Counted from the first letter of the stretch, positions 1 through 9,333 are shown. The stretch: DNA of 64,000 bases from CAZPKH01 sp964407165 (GCA_964407165.1 CAYOUJ010000002.1:1-64000); one strand, 5' to 3'. The notes: generated by a model from the letters alone, not told the origin. Translations and numbers: made by a program.

Positions 1-171
1 GGAGTTCTATAAATTGCCATGCTGTATTCCGAGGCTATTTTTGAGATAAAAACGGCGGTGAGAAAAGGCGCGTAGCGAGCTACGTAACTGCGCGAACCGG
101 CGTTTTTAGCCAAAAAGAGGCCGGAAGACAGCACAACTATTATTTATTTTGGGAATTTATAGAACTCCCCT
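1..171. repeat. Palindromic element A, copy 1 (left tip outside window)
   Basis: The right end reads AATTTATAGAACTCCCCT and is the reverse complement of the left end, which the window start clips by a few bases. A second copy lies at 49737-49912. Inside are nested inverted repeats: a stem at 21-31 with 122-132, an AAAAACGGCGGT-like arm opposite ACCGGCGTTTTT, and a central CGTAGCGAGCTACG hairpin. No reading frame is evident. It is MITE-like in size and ends, but could also be transcribed as a structured RNA. Confidence 0.8.
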
Positions 172-251
172 GAATAGTTACATCGTGTAAAAGCTCTTTA
201 AATTTCTGTGAAAAAAATGGGCGAAAGGCTTAATTTTTTGGAAATTTTGAT

Positions 252-259
252 TATTTTTG
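252..259 (+). promoter_or_regulatory. Putative -7 box (TATTTTTG) for the TonB receptor operon
   Basis: TATTTTTG matches the Bacteroidetes -7 consensus TAnnTTTG and lies about 50 bases before the ATG at 309. No well-spaced -33 TTTG is present (nearest T-rich TTTG ends at 240), so the assignment rests on the -7 box alone. Confidence 0.45.
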
Positions 260-308
260 CAACGTCAATTATCCCTGCTTCCAAAACCAATCAATCAAAT
301 ACCGCAAC

Positions 309-3020
309 ATGAAAAGGCTATTCCTTTCTGCCTCTGTGCTTGTCGTGGGCGCCGCCGTGGCGTGGGCCGACATCACTTGCACGGGCACTATCGTCGACGA
401 GTCGGGCGAACCCCTCATCGGCGCGTCTGTAACCATCCCGGGCAAGAGCACCGGCGCCGTCACCGATATCGACGGCAAGTTTAAGCTCGTCGTCCCTGAC
501 AACACCAAGGAGATCCACATCGAGTACATCGGCTACAAGGGGGTCAACGTGCCCGCCCGCTCGGCCATCGGCACCGTCCGCCTCGAGGAAGACTCCCATG
601 TGCTGCAGGACGTGGTCGTGACACAGTCCATCGCCCGCACGCGCAAGACCCCCGTGGCCATCTCGGCCGTCGACGCCTCCACCATCGAGCTCAAGCTCTC
701 CAACCAGGAGTTTCCCGAGGTGCTCAAGACCACCTCGGGCGTCTGGGCCACTAAAGACGGCGGCGGCTACGGCGACGCCAAGATCAACGTCCGCGGATTC
801 AAGAGCGCCAACGTCGGCATGCTCGTCAACGGTATCCCCGTCAACGACATGGAGTGGGGCGGCGTCTATTGGAGCAACTGGTCGGGCCTGTCTGACGTCA
901 CCTCGCAAATGCAGGTGCAGCGCGGCCTGGGCGCCTCCATCGTCTCCGTGCCCTCTGTCGGCGGCACCATCAACATCATCACCCGCGGCCTCGACGCCAA
1001 GAAGGGTGGCACCGTCTTCTACGGCATGGGCAACGACGGCATGAACCACATCGGCTTCAGCGTCTCCACGGGCCTGATGGACAACGGCTGGGCCGTGACC
1101 CTGCTGGGCTCGCGCAAGTGGGGCGACGGATACATCCAGGGCACCGCATTTGACGCATACACCTACTTCCTGAACGTGAGCAAGCGCATCAACGACCGTC
1201 ACCAGCTGTCGTTCACCGCCATGGGCTCGCCGCAAGAGCACTACCAGCGCTCGAGCCAGGACGGCCTCACCATCGAGGGGTGGCAGGAAGTGAAGAACTA
1301 CATGAACGGCGAGAGCATGTATCGCTACAACCCCACCTACGGCTACGACAACGAGGGCCAGGTGCGCACCTCCAACAAGAACGTCTACCACAAGCCCCAG
1401 CTCTCACTCAACTGGATCTGGCAGATTGACCACAAGTCGTCGCTGTCGACCTCGGTCTACGCCTCCCTCGCCACCGGCTACGGATACTCCGGCCAGGGCC
1501 GCGGCACCTACAACGGCCAGTCGATCAGCTACTCCAGCTGGTACGGCGCCAGCAACGGCATACTCAACACCACCTTCCGCCGCCCCGACGGCACCTTCGA
1601 CTACGGAGCAATCCAGGACATGAACGCCGCCTCGGCAACCGGCTCCAACATGATCATGTCGAAGTCTAACAACTCCCACAACTGGTTCGGCCTCGTCTCA
1701 ACGTACAAGAACTCGTTCTTCGACAACAAGCTCAGCTTCACCGGCGGTATCGACGCACGCTACTACATCGGCAAGCACAACAACGAGATAGTCGACCTCT
1801 ACAGCGGCGAATATTACATGGACGACAGCACGCGCGACGGCGTCAACGCCGCCAACAACGCCGCCGCCGCCGACCCCAACTGGAAGTACCAGAAATTAGG
1901 CGTTGGCGACGTGGTATACCGCGACTACACCGGCCACACCATGCAGGAGGGCGCCTTCGCCCAGGCAGAGTATACCTGCCTCGACAACCGCCTGACGGCC
2001 GTGCTCGCCGGCTCGCTCAACGTCACCACCTACTGGCGCATCGACCACCTCTACTACGACAAGGCCCACGAGAAGTCGGAGACCACCAGCTACTTCGCCG
2101 GCTCCATAAAGGGCGGTGTCAACTATAACATCGACCGCCACAACAACGTCTACTTCAACGGCGGCTACTTCACCCGCGCGCCCTACTTCTCCGGCGGCGT
2201 CTTCCTGCAGGCCACCACCTCCAACGCCGTCAACCCCGACCCCCTCAACGAGAAGGTAGGCTCCGTAGAGCTGGGCTATGAGTACCACTCCGGCGTCTTC
2301 ACCGCCACCGTAAACGGCTACTACACCAAGTGGATGGACAAGACCACCACCCGCTCCAGCACCATGACCAACGGCGAGAACTATTATCTCAACATGTCGG
2401 GCGTCGACGCGCGCCACATGGGCATCGAGATCAACGCCAAGTATCGCCCCTTCACCTGGCTCGAGGTCGACGGCATGCTCTCCATCGGCGACTGGGAGTG
2501 GGACTCCAACGCCGTCGGCTACCTCTACAACGCCCAGGGACAGCCGCTGAAAAACACCAAGGGCGAGCTGGCCAGCGGCATCCTCGCCGCCGACCATGCC
2601 TGGGTGAAGCTCAACCAGAAGGGCCGCAAGGTCGGTGGCTCGGCACAGAGCACCGGCGCCATCGGCGTCACCTTCAAGCCGTTCAAGGGCTTCCGCGTAG
2701 GCTTTGACTGGACCGCCTCCGCCCGCAACTACTCCGACTACTCCGTCAGCTCCTCCGCCCTGGCCCCCAACACCGAAATCAACGTCGGCGAGCCCTGGCG
2801 CATACCCTGGGGCAACCAGCTCGACGTCAACGCCAGCTACAAGTTCAAGATGGCCGGCTTCGACGCCACGCTCTACGGCAACGTCAACAACCTGTTCAAC
2901 TACAACTACGTGATGGACGCCTACACCTCAACCGGCACCACCGGCACCTGGGAGAACGCCTACCGCGTCTACTACTCCTTCGGCCGCACGTTCTCGCTGC
3001 GCCTCAAGCTGCAGTTCTAA
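309..3020 (+). CDS. TonB-dependent outer membrane receptor
   Basis: A 903-residue outer membrane transporter expected to use TonB energy to import a large or scarce nutrient. It begins with a signal peptide (MKRLFLSASVLVVGAAVAWA). A carboxypeptidase-regulatory-like domain follows (about residues 24-95, with GEPLIGASVTIPG and a DGKF turn). Next comes a plug domain with the LVNGIPVNDMEWGGVYW stretch and a GGTINIIT segment, then a long beta-barrel ending in the usual terminal aromatic (LRLKLQF). The next gene, 31 bases downstream, is a lipoprotein, and no SusD homologue is present, so this is not a classical SusCD pair. Substrate unknown. Length and domain order are normal for the family. The start is the only ATG that gives an intact signal peptide. 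Confidence 0.92.
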   Translation: MKRLFLSASVLVVGAAVAWADITCTGTIVDESGEPLIGASVTIPGKSTGAVTDIDGKFKLVVPDNTKEIHIEYIGYKGVNVPARSAIGTVRLEEDSHVLQDVVVTQSIARTRKTPVAISAVDASTIELKLSNQEFPEVLKTTSGVWATKDGGGYGDAKINVRGFKSANVGMLVNGIPVNDMEWGGVYWSNWSGLSDVTSQMQVQRGLGASIVSVPSVGGTINIITRGLDAKKGGTVFYGMGNDGMNHIGFSVSTGLMDNGWAVTLLGSRKWGDGYIQGTAFDAYTYFLNVSKRINDRHQLSFTAMGSPQEHYQRSSQDGLTIEGWQEVKNYMNGESMYRYNPTYGYDNEGQVRTSNKNVYHKPQLSLNWIWQIDHKSSLSTSVYASLATGYGYSGQGRGTYNGQSISYSSWYGASNGILNTTFRRPDGTFDYGAIQDMNAASATGSNMIMSKSNNSHNWFGLVSTYKNSFFDNKLSFTGGIDARYYIGKHNNEIVDLYSGEYYMDDSTRDGVNAANNAAAADPNWKYQKLGVGDVVYRDYTGHTMQEGAFAQAEYTCLDNRLTAVLAGSLNVTTYWRIDHLYYDKAHEKSETTSYFAGSIKGGVNYNIDRHNNVYFNGGYFTRAPYFSGGVFLQATTSNAVNPDPLNEKVGSVELGYEYHSGVFTATVNGYYTKWMDKTTTRSSTMTNGENYYLNMSGVDARHMGIEINAKYRPFTWLEVDGMLSIGDWEWDSNAVGYLYNAQGQPLKNTKGELASGILAADHAWVKLNQKGRKVGGSAQSTGAIGVTFKPFKGFRVGFDWTASARNYSDYSVSSSALAPNTEINVGEPWRIPWGNQLDVNASYKFKMAGFDATLYGNVNNLFNYNYVMDAYTSTGTTGTWENAYRVYYSFGRTFSLRLKLQF

Positions 3021-3051
3021 GCATCTAACCCAACCTTAAAAATATCCTCAA

Positions 3052-5121
3052 ATGAAGACATTTGCCAAATATACACTGCTCGGTCTGGCTTGCGTAGGAC
3101 TGCTCACCGCCTGCGACGAAAACGACTGGAACGACGACCTCGACGGCTTCGAGGTGCCCGGCATCGGCACGTCTACCTCCTCGCTGACCTACACCCTCAC
3201 CGCCGCCGACTACACCAAGATAGCCACCACAAAGCCCTACACCACTTACGCCGCCGACAACGACCAGACGGCGGAGCTGACGGCTGTAGGCTCCTCCATG
3301 AGCTTCCCGACAGAGGAGATGGCGCGCACTTACCTCGCCATGTTCCTCCGCGACTCCACCAACACCTTCTTCACCCTCGCCAACGGCTCCTCCATCAAGC
3401 TGAGCTATAACGTCGACACCGACATCCCCGAGGTCGTGCAGGCCATAAACGCCGGCGTCAAGACCTACACCGTCACCGAGGCCGACTACCAGAAGGCCTG
3501 GGGTAGCGACGAAGACTACATCGCCGCCTACGCACCCGCGACCCCCGCGTCGCGCTTCATCCCCTCGCTGCTCAAGAGCGAGTTTCCCGACGCCGTCAGC
3601 GGCGACTATGCCGTGGTCACCTTCGACCAGGCCGACACCAACCCCGTCTTCGGCTCCGTGGGCGGCGGCGACGACACCTTCGAGCCTTCTGACGAGCTCG
3701 GCGGCGCCGGCGTCGGCGACGAGGTCGACGTCAAGGGCTGGATCACCGCCGTATGCACCCGCGGCTTCATTGTCAGCGACAAGGGCGGCAGCATCCTCTG
3801 CTACGGCGGCTCCTCGTTCGACGCCTCCGCTGTCTCCGTGGGCATGGAGGTTGAGGTCACCGGCGAGGTCAGCGCCTACGGCACCGGCCTGCAGATAGCC
3901 ATCTCCGACAACTACACCATCCTCGGCGCCGGCTCCTACACCTACCCGACGCCCGTGACCTACACCGGCGCAATGATGGACGAGGCCGTGGCCCGCACCG
4001 ACGACTTCGGCGCCATCTACTGCCAGTTCACCGGCACCGCCTCCGTGGGCTCCTACATCAACTTCACCGTCGACGGCGCCGAGACCGCCCAGGGCTCTGC
4101 ATACTACTGCCCCAGCGACATCAAGGCTCAGCTCGTCGACGGACAGAAGTACACCATAGTCGGCTACTTCAGCTCCGTAAGCTCCGGCCGCTACTTCAAC
4201 GTCATCATCACCGAGGTGCTCCCCGCCGGCTCTGCCAACAAGCGCCAGCGCACCGTCGCCAGCGCACCCGTGGCCTACACCACCTGCGCCATCTACACCT
4301 ACAACGGCTCCTCCTGGTCCGTTCCCGCCAACACCGTCGTGCTCACCCCGGCTGACTACACCGCCATGGGCCAGAGCTACGGCAACCTCAGCGGCACGCT
4401 GCCCACCGAGCTGCTGCCCATCTACCTCAAGCAGAACTATCCCTACGCCGTGGCCGACGACGAGGTGACCATAGCATACAAATACTATGCATCCTCCGCC
4501 ACTACATACCAGGCTCAGCAGTACGTCTACAACGGCTCCGAGTGGGTGCGCCAGATGGGCGAGACCTCCGCTCAGTTCGTCAAGAAAGACGGTTACTGGT
4601 TCTTCAACCCCTCCGTCATACTCACCCTCCCCTACTCGCGCAACACCGACCCGTCATATACATATTATATGGCCTGCGTCAACTGGGTGTTTGACAACAT
4701 CTCCGCCCCGCAGTACGGCAGCACGTCGCTTGGCGACGCCGCATTCATCGACTACCGCGGCAACGCCGAGTTCTACTCCGGCGCCTCGGCCTACTACGGC
4801 AACGTCGACGTCCGCGCCACCACGGCCGTCAACAACGCCCCCGACGGCTACACCGGCTATGACGGCCTGACCGACGAGGAGATAGTGCTGCTCGTGGAGA
4901 AGCGCTTCTGCCTCGAGACCATGCCCGGCGCCCTGCGCGCCCTGCACCCCGACGCAGCCCCCATCGAGGGCATGGAGGTGACCTACACCATCAACTTCAC
5001 CGCCTACGAGACCGGCGGCGTGGCAGTCGAGCGCGTCCTCGTCTACGAGGTCACGGCCCCCGGTACCTTCACCTACCGCTCCTGCACCTGGTTTGAGAAC
5101 GGCGAAGACGCCGACTGGTAA
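3052..5121 (+). CDS. Surface lipoprotein with OB-fold-like repeats, partner of the upstream TonB receptor
   Basis: A 689-residue protein with a lipoprotein signal (GLACVGLLTAC, lipidated Cys about residue 21) followed by an acidic stretch (DENDWNDDLD) resembling Bacteroidetes surface-export signals. Residues about 220-300 (VDVKGWITAVCTRGFIVSD ... VGMEVEVTGEV) look like an OB-fold of the DUF5689/YhcR type. A second beta-rich region follows at about 310-395. The segment around 405-560 repeats a pattern also seen at 45-185 (TYTLTAADY ... AVADDEVTIAYKY). It lies 31 bases after the receptor stop, so both are probably one transcript ending at the hairpin at 5141. The likely role is substrate capture at the surface for the receptor; ligand unknown. 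The function is inferred from context, not homology. Confidence 0.75.
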   Translation: MKTFAKYTLLGLACVGLLTACDENDWNDDLDGFEVPGIGTSTSSLTYTLTAADYTKIATTKPYTTYAADNDQTAELTAVGSSMSFPTEEMARTYLAMFLRDSTNTFFTLANGSSIKLSYNVDTDIPEVVQAINAGVKTYTVTEADYQKAWGSDEDYIAAYAPATPASRFIPSLLKSEFPDAVSGDYAVVTFDQADTNPVFGSVGGGDDTFEPSDELGGAGVGDEVDVKGWITAVCTRGFIVSDKGGSILCYGGSSFDASAVSVGMEVEVTGEVSAYGTGLQIAISDNYTILGAGSYTYPTPVTYTGAMMDEAVARTDDFGAIYCQFTGTASVGSYINFTVDGAETAQGSAYYCPSDIKAQLVDGQKYTIVGYFSSVSSGRYFNVIITEVLPAGSANKRQRTVASAPVAYTTCAIYTYNGSSWSVPANTVVLTPADYTAMGQSYGNLSGTLPTELLPIYLKQNYPYAVADDEVTIAYKYYASSATTYQAQQYVYNGSEWVRQMGETSAQFVKKDGYWFFNPSVILTLPYSRNTDPSYTYYMACVNWVFDNISAPQYGSTSLGDAAFIDYRGNAEFYSGASAYYGNVDVRATTAVNNAPDGYTGYDGLTDEEIVLLVEKRFCLETMPGALRALHPDAAPIEGMEVTYTINFTAYETGGVAVERVLVYEVTAPGTFTYRSCTWFENGEDADW

Positions 5122-5140
5122 TCGCCCCGCTCATATCTTT

Positions 5141-5175
5141 AAAAGAGGCGCCCCACCCCGGGCGCCTCTTTTGTT
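5141..5175 (+). terminator. Intrinsic terminator of the receptor-lipoprotein operon
   Basis: AAAAGAGGCGCC and GGCGCCTCTTTT form a perfect 12-bp stem with a short CCACCCC-type loop, ending in a T run, 20 bases after the lipoprotein stop. Confidence 0.85.
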
Positions 5176-5176
5176 T

Positions 5177-5289
5177 GGAGGCGACGCGCCCTCGCGTCGC
5201 GCCACCAGGCGTGCACGCCAGGCGTGCACGCCAGGCGTGTAGTGCTTGCGGCCAAAGCGCGGACGGCGACGCAAGGGCGCGTCACCTCC
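5177..5289. repeat. REP-like palindrome C (intergenic copy) enclosing a 13-bp tandem repeat
   Basis: The arm at 5177-5200 is repeated inverted at 5266-5289 with two mismatches. Between them GGCGTGCACGCCA occurs as near-perfect tandem units (about 5208-5240). The same arm sequence recurs at 43226-43254 inside the LD-carboxypeptidase gene, so this is a dispersed family. No coding function is apparent. Confidence 0.7.
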
Positions 5290-5753
5290 AAGGCCTCCGG
5301 CGGCTGCTCTGCAAAAATACCACACTATACCGACGCATTTTTGCAAAATATGCAAGAATACTACATTATACCGACGCTTTCTTGCATGTTTCCTAAAAAG
5401 ACAAAACGGCGGTCTCTCGACCACCGTTTTGCGTTTCAAATACACAATTATCTATAAAACAACTATTATCTCTGCGTAAAACCCAAAACCTTTGCCCCGC
5501 TGTCTGTCGTGTGGCGCGGGGCCGCTTAGAAATTGTGTATGTCCCTATTTGAAACGCATAGCAGCAAGGGGCGCTGCTATTATCGGTTGCAAATTAACGC
5601 ACTTTTAATTTAATTTCCAAATATTTTTCAAAAAATTTTCCAAAAAAATTAATATTTAACCCCAAACCCCCGTTTTTACACGCGAAGAAACAAAAGAAAC
5701 AAAAGAAAAATAGGTTTCTTTCGTTTCCTTCGTTTCTGTATGAGCCATCCGTT
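5290..5753. other. Repeat-rich intergenic region, no gene recognised
   Basis: Contains two near copies of a CTATACCGACGC motif followed by a TTGCA-rich stretch (5325-5395). A terminator-like hairpin at 5403-5430 (AAAACGGCGGT against ACCACCGTTTT). A separated inverted repeat, GCGTTTCAAATACACAATT at 5431-5449 against 5531-5557. An AAACAAAAGAAACAAAAGAAA against TTTCTTTCGTTTC hairpin at about 5684-5742. The latter two could end transcripts from either side. Confidence 0.55.
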
Positions 5754-7181
5754 TCAGCGGACCTCGACGATGGGATGGATGAACGTCAGCCGACGCGTGG
5801 CGCGAGTGGTGGCGGTGTAGAGCCACCGGTAGGTCTCGAGGTAGGTGTCTGACGGGGGCATGTAGCTGAAGTCGACGTAGAGGTTGCGCCACTGTCCGCC
5901 CTGCGCCTTGTGGCACGTCACGCAGTAGGCATACTTCACCTGCAGCGCGTTCCAGTACGGGTTGTCGCGCAGCTTGCGGTAGCGCTGCTGGTCAGTCATC
6001 CCGGGGGCGAACAGGTCGGGGTCGGCCATGATGCGCTGCCGGAACGTCTCGGCATAGTCCGCGTCAAGCCCCGCCGACAGCGAGCAGAGGGTGTCCAGCA
6101 TGATCTTCGCCTGAAACGTCACGCCGTAGTCGGGCATCGACAGGTCGACGTCGGCCCAGCGCAGGCCGTAACGCTCCTCCGTGCCGACGATGCGCTCGAC
6201 GGTGCACACGTCGCCGTTGGCGATGAAGTCGAGCCCCTTCACGCTGCGGCTCCACAGGTAGTTGTTTTTCACCACCATCAGCCGCTCGCCCGTCACCAGC
6301 TCCTCCTCATAGCCCAATATCTCGTGGCGCAGCGACCGGTTGAACTCCGTGGCGCGGCGGTTCGACAGCGTGATGATTATGGTTTCGGCCGGGCCGTCGT
6401 CGTCTTCGCGCAGGTCGCGCTCTATCTGCTCCTGCAGCTCCTCCGGGTCGTCGGTCACGCGCACGTCGGCAAACTTCGAGGCCACTATCACCGGCTCCTT
6501 CTTCGGGTCGGCCTGCATCATCTTGCGCTGGAGCGTGGCGTTGTAGAGTATGCCGCTGTCGATGCGCTGCCGAGCGGGGGCGGTGATGGTCGCGCGGGTG
6601 GTCAGTAGCCCCATGGCGTGCAGCCGGTCGGGGTTCATCGCCGGCGACGTCTCGCACCCCACCGGCGGCAGCTGCGCCGTGTCGCCCACGAGTATCAGCC
6701 GGCATCCGGCGCCGCTGAACACGTATTGCACGAGGTCTTGCAGAAGGTTGACGGGGGAGTCTTGCGACATCTCCCCTATCATCGACGCCTCGTCGACTAT
6801 GAACGCCGCCCCCTCTAACGTGTTCTCGCTCACGGCCGTGGAGATGCCCCCCAGGCCGTCGCCGCGGTAGATGCGGCGGTGGATGGTGTATGCGGGATGG
6901 CCGCAGGCGGCGCCGAGCACCTTGGCCGCGCGGCCCGTGGGCGCTAACAGCACCACCGGCACCCCCGCCTCGCCAAGCGCCTTTACCAGCGCTCCCGTAA
7001 GCGTGGTCTTGCCCGTGCCCGCGTAGCCGTTGAGCACAAACACGCGGTCGGCCGAGAGCGGGGCGCGCTGAGGGTCTTCGCACACGTATCGCGCCAGGGC
7101 GGCTATGAGCTTCACCTGCTGCTCGTTAGGCTCGTATGGCAGCAAGTCCATGACACGGGCCCCGAAGGCCAACTTCTCCAT
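5754..7181 (-). CDS. RecD/Dda-like superfamily 1B DNA helicase
   Basis: A 475-residue ATP-dependent helicase. Visible motifs are Walker A GYAGTGKTT (about residue 52), Walker B IVDEASMIG (about 128), motif III LVGDTAQLPPVG, a UvrD_C_2-type C-terminal module with CHKAQGGQW, and motif VI YTATTRATRRL near the end. This matches compact 5'-3' helicases of the Dda/RecD2 type without the N-terminal RecD2 region, widespread in Bacteroidetes as single genes. Likely acts on DNA ends or stalled forks in repair or replication. ATG at 7181 gives an intact N terminus. The B1 repeat lies directly upstream on its coding strand, so its promoter is either within or disturbed by that repeat; no TAnnTTTG box was seen. 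Confidence 0.9.
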   Translation of the reverse strand: MEKLAFGARVMDLLPYEPNEQQVKLIAALARYVCEDPQRAPLSADRVFVLNGYAGTGKTTLTGALVKALGEAGVPVVLLAPTGRAAKVLGAACGHPAYTIHRRIYRGDGLGGISTAVSENTLEGAAFIVDEASMIGEMSQDSPVNLLQDLVQYVFSGAGCRLILVGDTAQLPPVGCETSPAMNPDRLHAMGLLTTRATITAPARQRIDSGILYNATLQRKMMQADPKKEPVIVASKFADVRVTDDPEELQEQIERDLREDDDGPAETIIITLSNRRATEFNRSLRHEILGYEEELVTGERLMVVKNNYLWSRSVKGLDFIANGDVCTVERIVGTEERYGLRWADVDLSMPDYGVTFQAKIMLDTLCSLSAGLDADYAETFRQRIMADPDLFAPGMTDQQRYRKLRDNPYWNALQVKYAYCVTCHKAQGGQWRNLYVDFSYMPPSDTYLETYRWLYTATTRATRRLTFIHPIVEVR

Positions 7182-7213
7182 GATATTTAAAGAATTGATT
7201 AGTTAAAGTCAGG

Positions 7214-7430
7214 CAATTGTGGCGGAGCCACAACTCTATTTGTTAACCCCACGCTTCAGCGTGGGCAAAAGCGACCAATCCCCACCAGCGTGCCGCAGGC
7301 ACGCCTCTATGATAGGCTCTCGGGGAGGCGTGCCTCCGGCACGCTTTATATGAAGAGTCTTCTTTGCCCCACGCTGAAGCGTGGGGTTAACAGAAGGAGT
7401 TGTGGCTCCGCCACAAGCAATTGTGAAACT
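7214..7430. repeat. Multi-hairpin palindromic element B, copy 1 (inverted orientation)
   Basis: Begins AATTGTGGCGGAGCCACAA and ends with a GTTGTGGCTCCGCCACAA arm followed by GCAATTGTGAAACT. Nested hairpins have 2-4 base loops: TTGTGGC/GCCACAA, CCCACGCT/AGCGTGGG and GCGTGCC/GGCACGC. It lies between the 5' end of the helicase gene and the 3' end of the MscS gene. Relative to copies 2-4 it is inverted. Confidence 0.85.
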
Positions 7431-7455
7431 TGAATAATTTATCATTTAACATTCA

Positions 7456-8688
7456 TCATTTATCATTACAAGAGGCTCCGGAGCTGATTTCTGCAACGGG
7501 GCTGCCCTTTGCGAGGGCGCGCAGGTCGTCGGCCGAGGGCGCCTGGTAGATGCGCAGGCCGAAGGTGCCGACGGTGGCGTAGATATGGTCGAAGATGTCC
7601 GCCTGTATGTGCTCGTAGGTCTTCCAGTCGGTCTGGTTGGTGAAGGCGTACACCTGCACCGGCACGCCCTGGTCGGTAGGCTCGAGCTGGCGCACCATGA
7701 AGGTGTATTCCGTCTTGGTCAGCGAGTAGTGCTCGATGAAGTCCTCGAGGTAATAGCGGAAGGCGGTGAGGTTGACTATGTCTTTGTCGATGCCGTCGGT
7801 CACTTTGCCAAACCAGTCGGCGGAGGCAAACGAGGCCTTCTCGTCGGCAGTGAGGAAGCGGACTGAGCGGAAGTCGATGATGACGGAGCGCATGATGCGG
7901 CGGCCGCCGCTGTCGCTCATGCCGCGCCAGTTTTGGAACGAGCCGCTGATGAGGGTGTAGGGCGGCACGGTGAGGGTGGTGTTGTCGAAGTTCTGCACCT
8001 TGACGGTGGTGAGAGTCACGTCTTGCACCGTGCCGTTGACGGGCGTGCCCGGCACCACTATCCAGTCACCCTTGCGCAGCATGTCGTTCGCCGACAGCTG
8101 CACACCGGCGACCACGCCCAATATCGTATCCTTGAACACCAACATCAGCACCGCCGCCGAGGCGCCCAGGCCGGCGAGCACCGTCGCCGGGTTGCGGTTG
8201 ATGATGATGCTAATGCTGATGATGACGCCCACGGTGATGCATATCAGCTGCAGCATCTGCAGCAGTCCCTTCAGCGGCTGCATGCGTATGCGGGAGTCCT
8301 GGCCAAGCAGCTCGTAGAGCGCCGACAGCGCCTTGTTGATGAGGTTGCACACCGCCCACACCAGCAGTATCTCCGTGAGGCCGCGGAAGAAAGCGCCCCA
8401 CTTGGGATAGCCCACCATCGCCTCCGGCGTCAGCACGTGCAGCAATATCGCCACGATAAGCAGGGAGATGGCCTTGAGGATGGAGGCGTTGAACATGATG
8501 TCGTCCCACTTCACCGCCGTGTAGACCACAAACCGCCGTATCAGCGGGCTGAGCACCTTGCGGCACAGCCAGTAGGCCACGCCGCAGATGACCAGCAGCA
8601 CTATCAGGTGCGTCACCGCCGTGAGCACGCCGACGAACCCGTGCGGCACACTGGTCGACAGCCAGAATTTGTTGATCAGTTCATGCAT
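7456..8688 (-). CDS. MscS-family mechanosensitive ion channel (YbdG-like)
   Basis: A 410-residue inner membrane channel that would open on membrane tension to release solutes during hypo-osmotic shock. The N-terminal half has about five hydrophobic helices. The pore-lining helix is the AGLGASAAVLMLVFKDTILG segment. It is followed by the MscS beta domain (RKGDWIVVPG ... GTVQDVTLTTVKVQNFD) and a soluble C-terminal domain. I chose ATG at 8688 because a TTG three codons upstream lies only a few bases from the TAACTTTG promoter box. The long N-terminal membrane region resembles YbdG rather than the minimal MscS. It appears monocistronic; the 3' side adjoins repeat B1. Confidence 0.9.
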   Translation of the reverse strand: MHELINKFWLSTSVPHGFVGVLTAVTHLIVLLVICGVAYWLCRKVLSPLIRRFVVYTAVKWDDIMFNASILKAISLLIVAILLHVLTPEAMVGYPKWGAFFRGLTEILLVWAVCNLINKALSALYELLGQDSRIRMQPLKGLLQMLQLICITVGVIISISIIINRNPATVLAGLGASAAVLMLVFKDTILGVVAGVQLSANDMLRKGDWIVVPGTPVNGTVQDVTLTTVKVQNFDNTTLTVPPYTLISGSFQNWRGMSDSGGRRIMRSVIIDFRSVRFLTADEKASFASADWFGKVTDGIDKDIVNLTAFRYYLEDFIEHYSLTKTEYTFMVRQLEPTDQGVPVQVYAFTNQTDWKTYEHIQADIFDHIYATVGTFGLRIYQAPSADDLRALAKGSPVAEISSGASCNDK

Positions 8689-8694
8689 ACCCTG

Positions 8695-8724
8695 CAAAGT
8701 TACAATAAATAGTTGGATTACAAT
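8695..8724 (-). promoter_or_regulatory. Promoter for MscS, -7 box almost touching the ATG
   Basis: On the minus strand TAACTTTG occupies 8702-8695, an ATTG that could serve as -33 lies at 8724-8721 (spacer 18), and the ATG is six bases after the -7 box. Transcription would therefore start at or next to the start codon. Confidence 0.6.
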
Positions 8725-8796
8725 AATAACAACCCACCCATTCGCTAAGTTTTAAAAAAGCTATTTTCAGCCCCGTAGGGGCGGAATTCTTGTTAA

Positions 8797-8866
8797 CCCC
8801 GTACGCAGCAGGCGCTTATGGTCGCTCCGCAAGCTTCGCGACCATAAGCGCCTGCGGAGTGCGGGG
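8797..8866. repeat. Long imperfect hairpin in the MscS upstream gap
   Basis: A 29-base arm at 8797-8825 (starting CCCCGTACGCAGC) pairs with 8838-8866 (ending GGAGTGCGGGG) with few mismatches. It is preceded by a smaller CCCCGTAGGGG palindrome at about 8771. The rest of 8870-9250 is AT-rich with no gene recognised. Confidence 0.65.
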
Positions 8867-9250
8867 ATAAAAAGAAGGACTACCGTGCAATCACTGCCGG
8901 GTAGCCCCTACCATCCATAAAAGATACAAAGTACATTATTTGACAAGTATTATCACGACGCAAAGGTAACAACATATTTTGAAACAGCAAAAAAAAATTA
9001 AGAAAAAATGAAAAAATTTTTTGGCGGCTTGAAATTCAGAAAATTAGAAACGAAACAATACGCAAAATTCGTGAAAAGTTTTTAACATTTCGCCCAAATA
9101 CGCGCATTTTCAACCCCCGCCGTGCACAATTTTCGTCACCGGCTCGTAACCGTTGTTAACGAAAACGCCCCAGTTTTCACACCTGCCGCCACACTCCCGT
9201 GTCACTCCGTCGGCGCCTGTCACAAAATTTTCACATCCCTCAAAGTAATT

Positions 9251-9333
9251 AACCACGAATTACACGAATTAAACTAATTACACTAATTATTTTTTATTCG
9301 TGTAATTCGTTTTATTCGTGTAATTCGTGGTTT
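9251..9333. repeat. Inverted repeat built from ATTCGTGTA tandem units
   Basis: The left arm starts AACCACGAATTACACGAATT and the right arm ends GTGTAATTCGTGGTT. Units of about nine bases repeat in tandem within each arm. Similar constructions are at 34024-34116 and 59921-59992. It could act as a bidirectional terminator or simply be a dispersed repeat. Confidence 0.65.

Noticed and set aside
1..171. Element A considered as a riboswitch of the receptor operon
   Set aside because: Copy 2 at 49737 has no such gene next to it in the right orientation, and terminal inverted repeats point to a mobile element.
318..1391. Long open frame on the minus strand inside the TonB receptor gene
   Set aside because: Ala/Val/His-rich composition typical of antisense frames in GC-rich genes; the plus-strand frame is a clear receptor.
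7214..7430. Element B considered as a CRISPR array
   Set aside because: Repeated motifs are inverted hairpins with tiny loops, not direct repeats with uniform spacers, and no cas genes are present.
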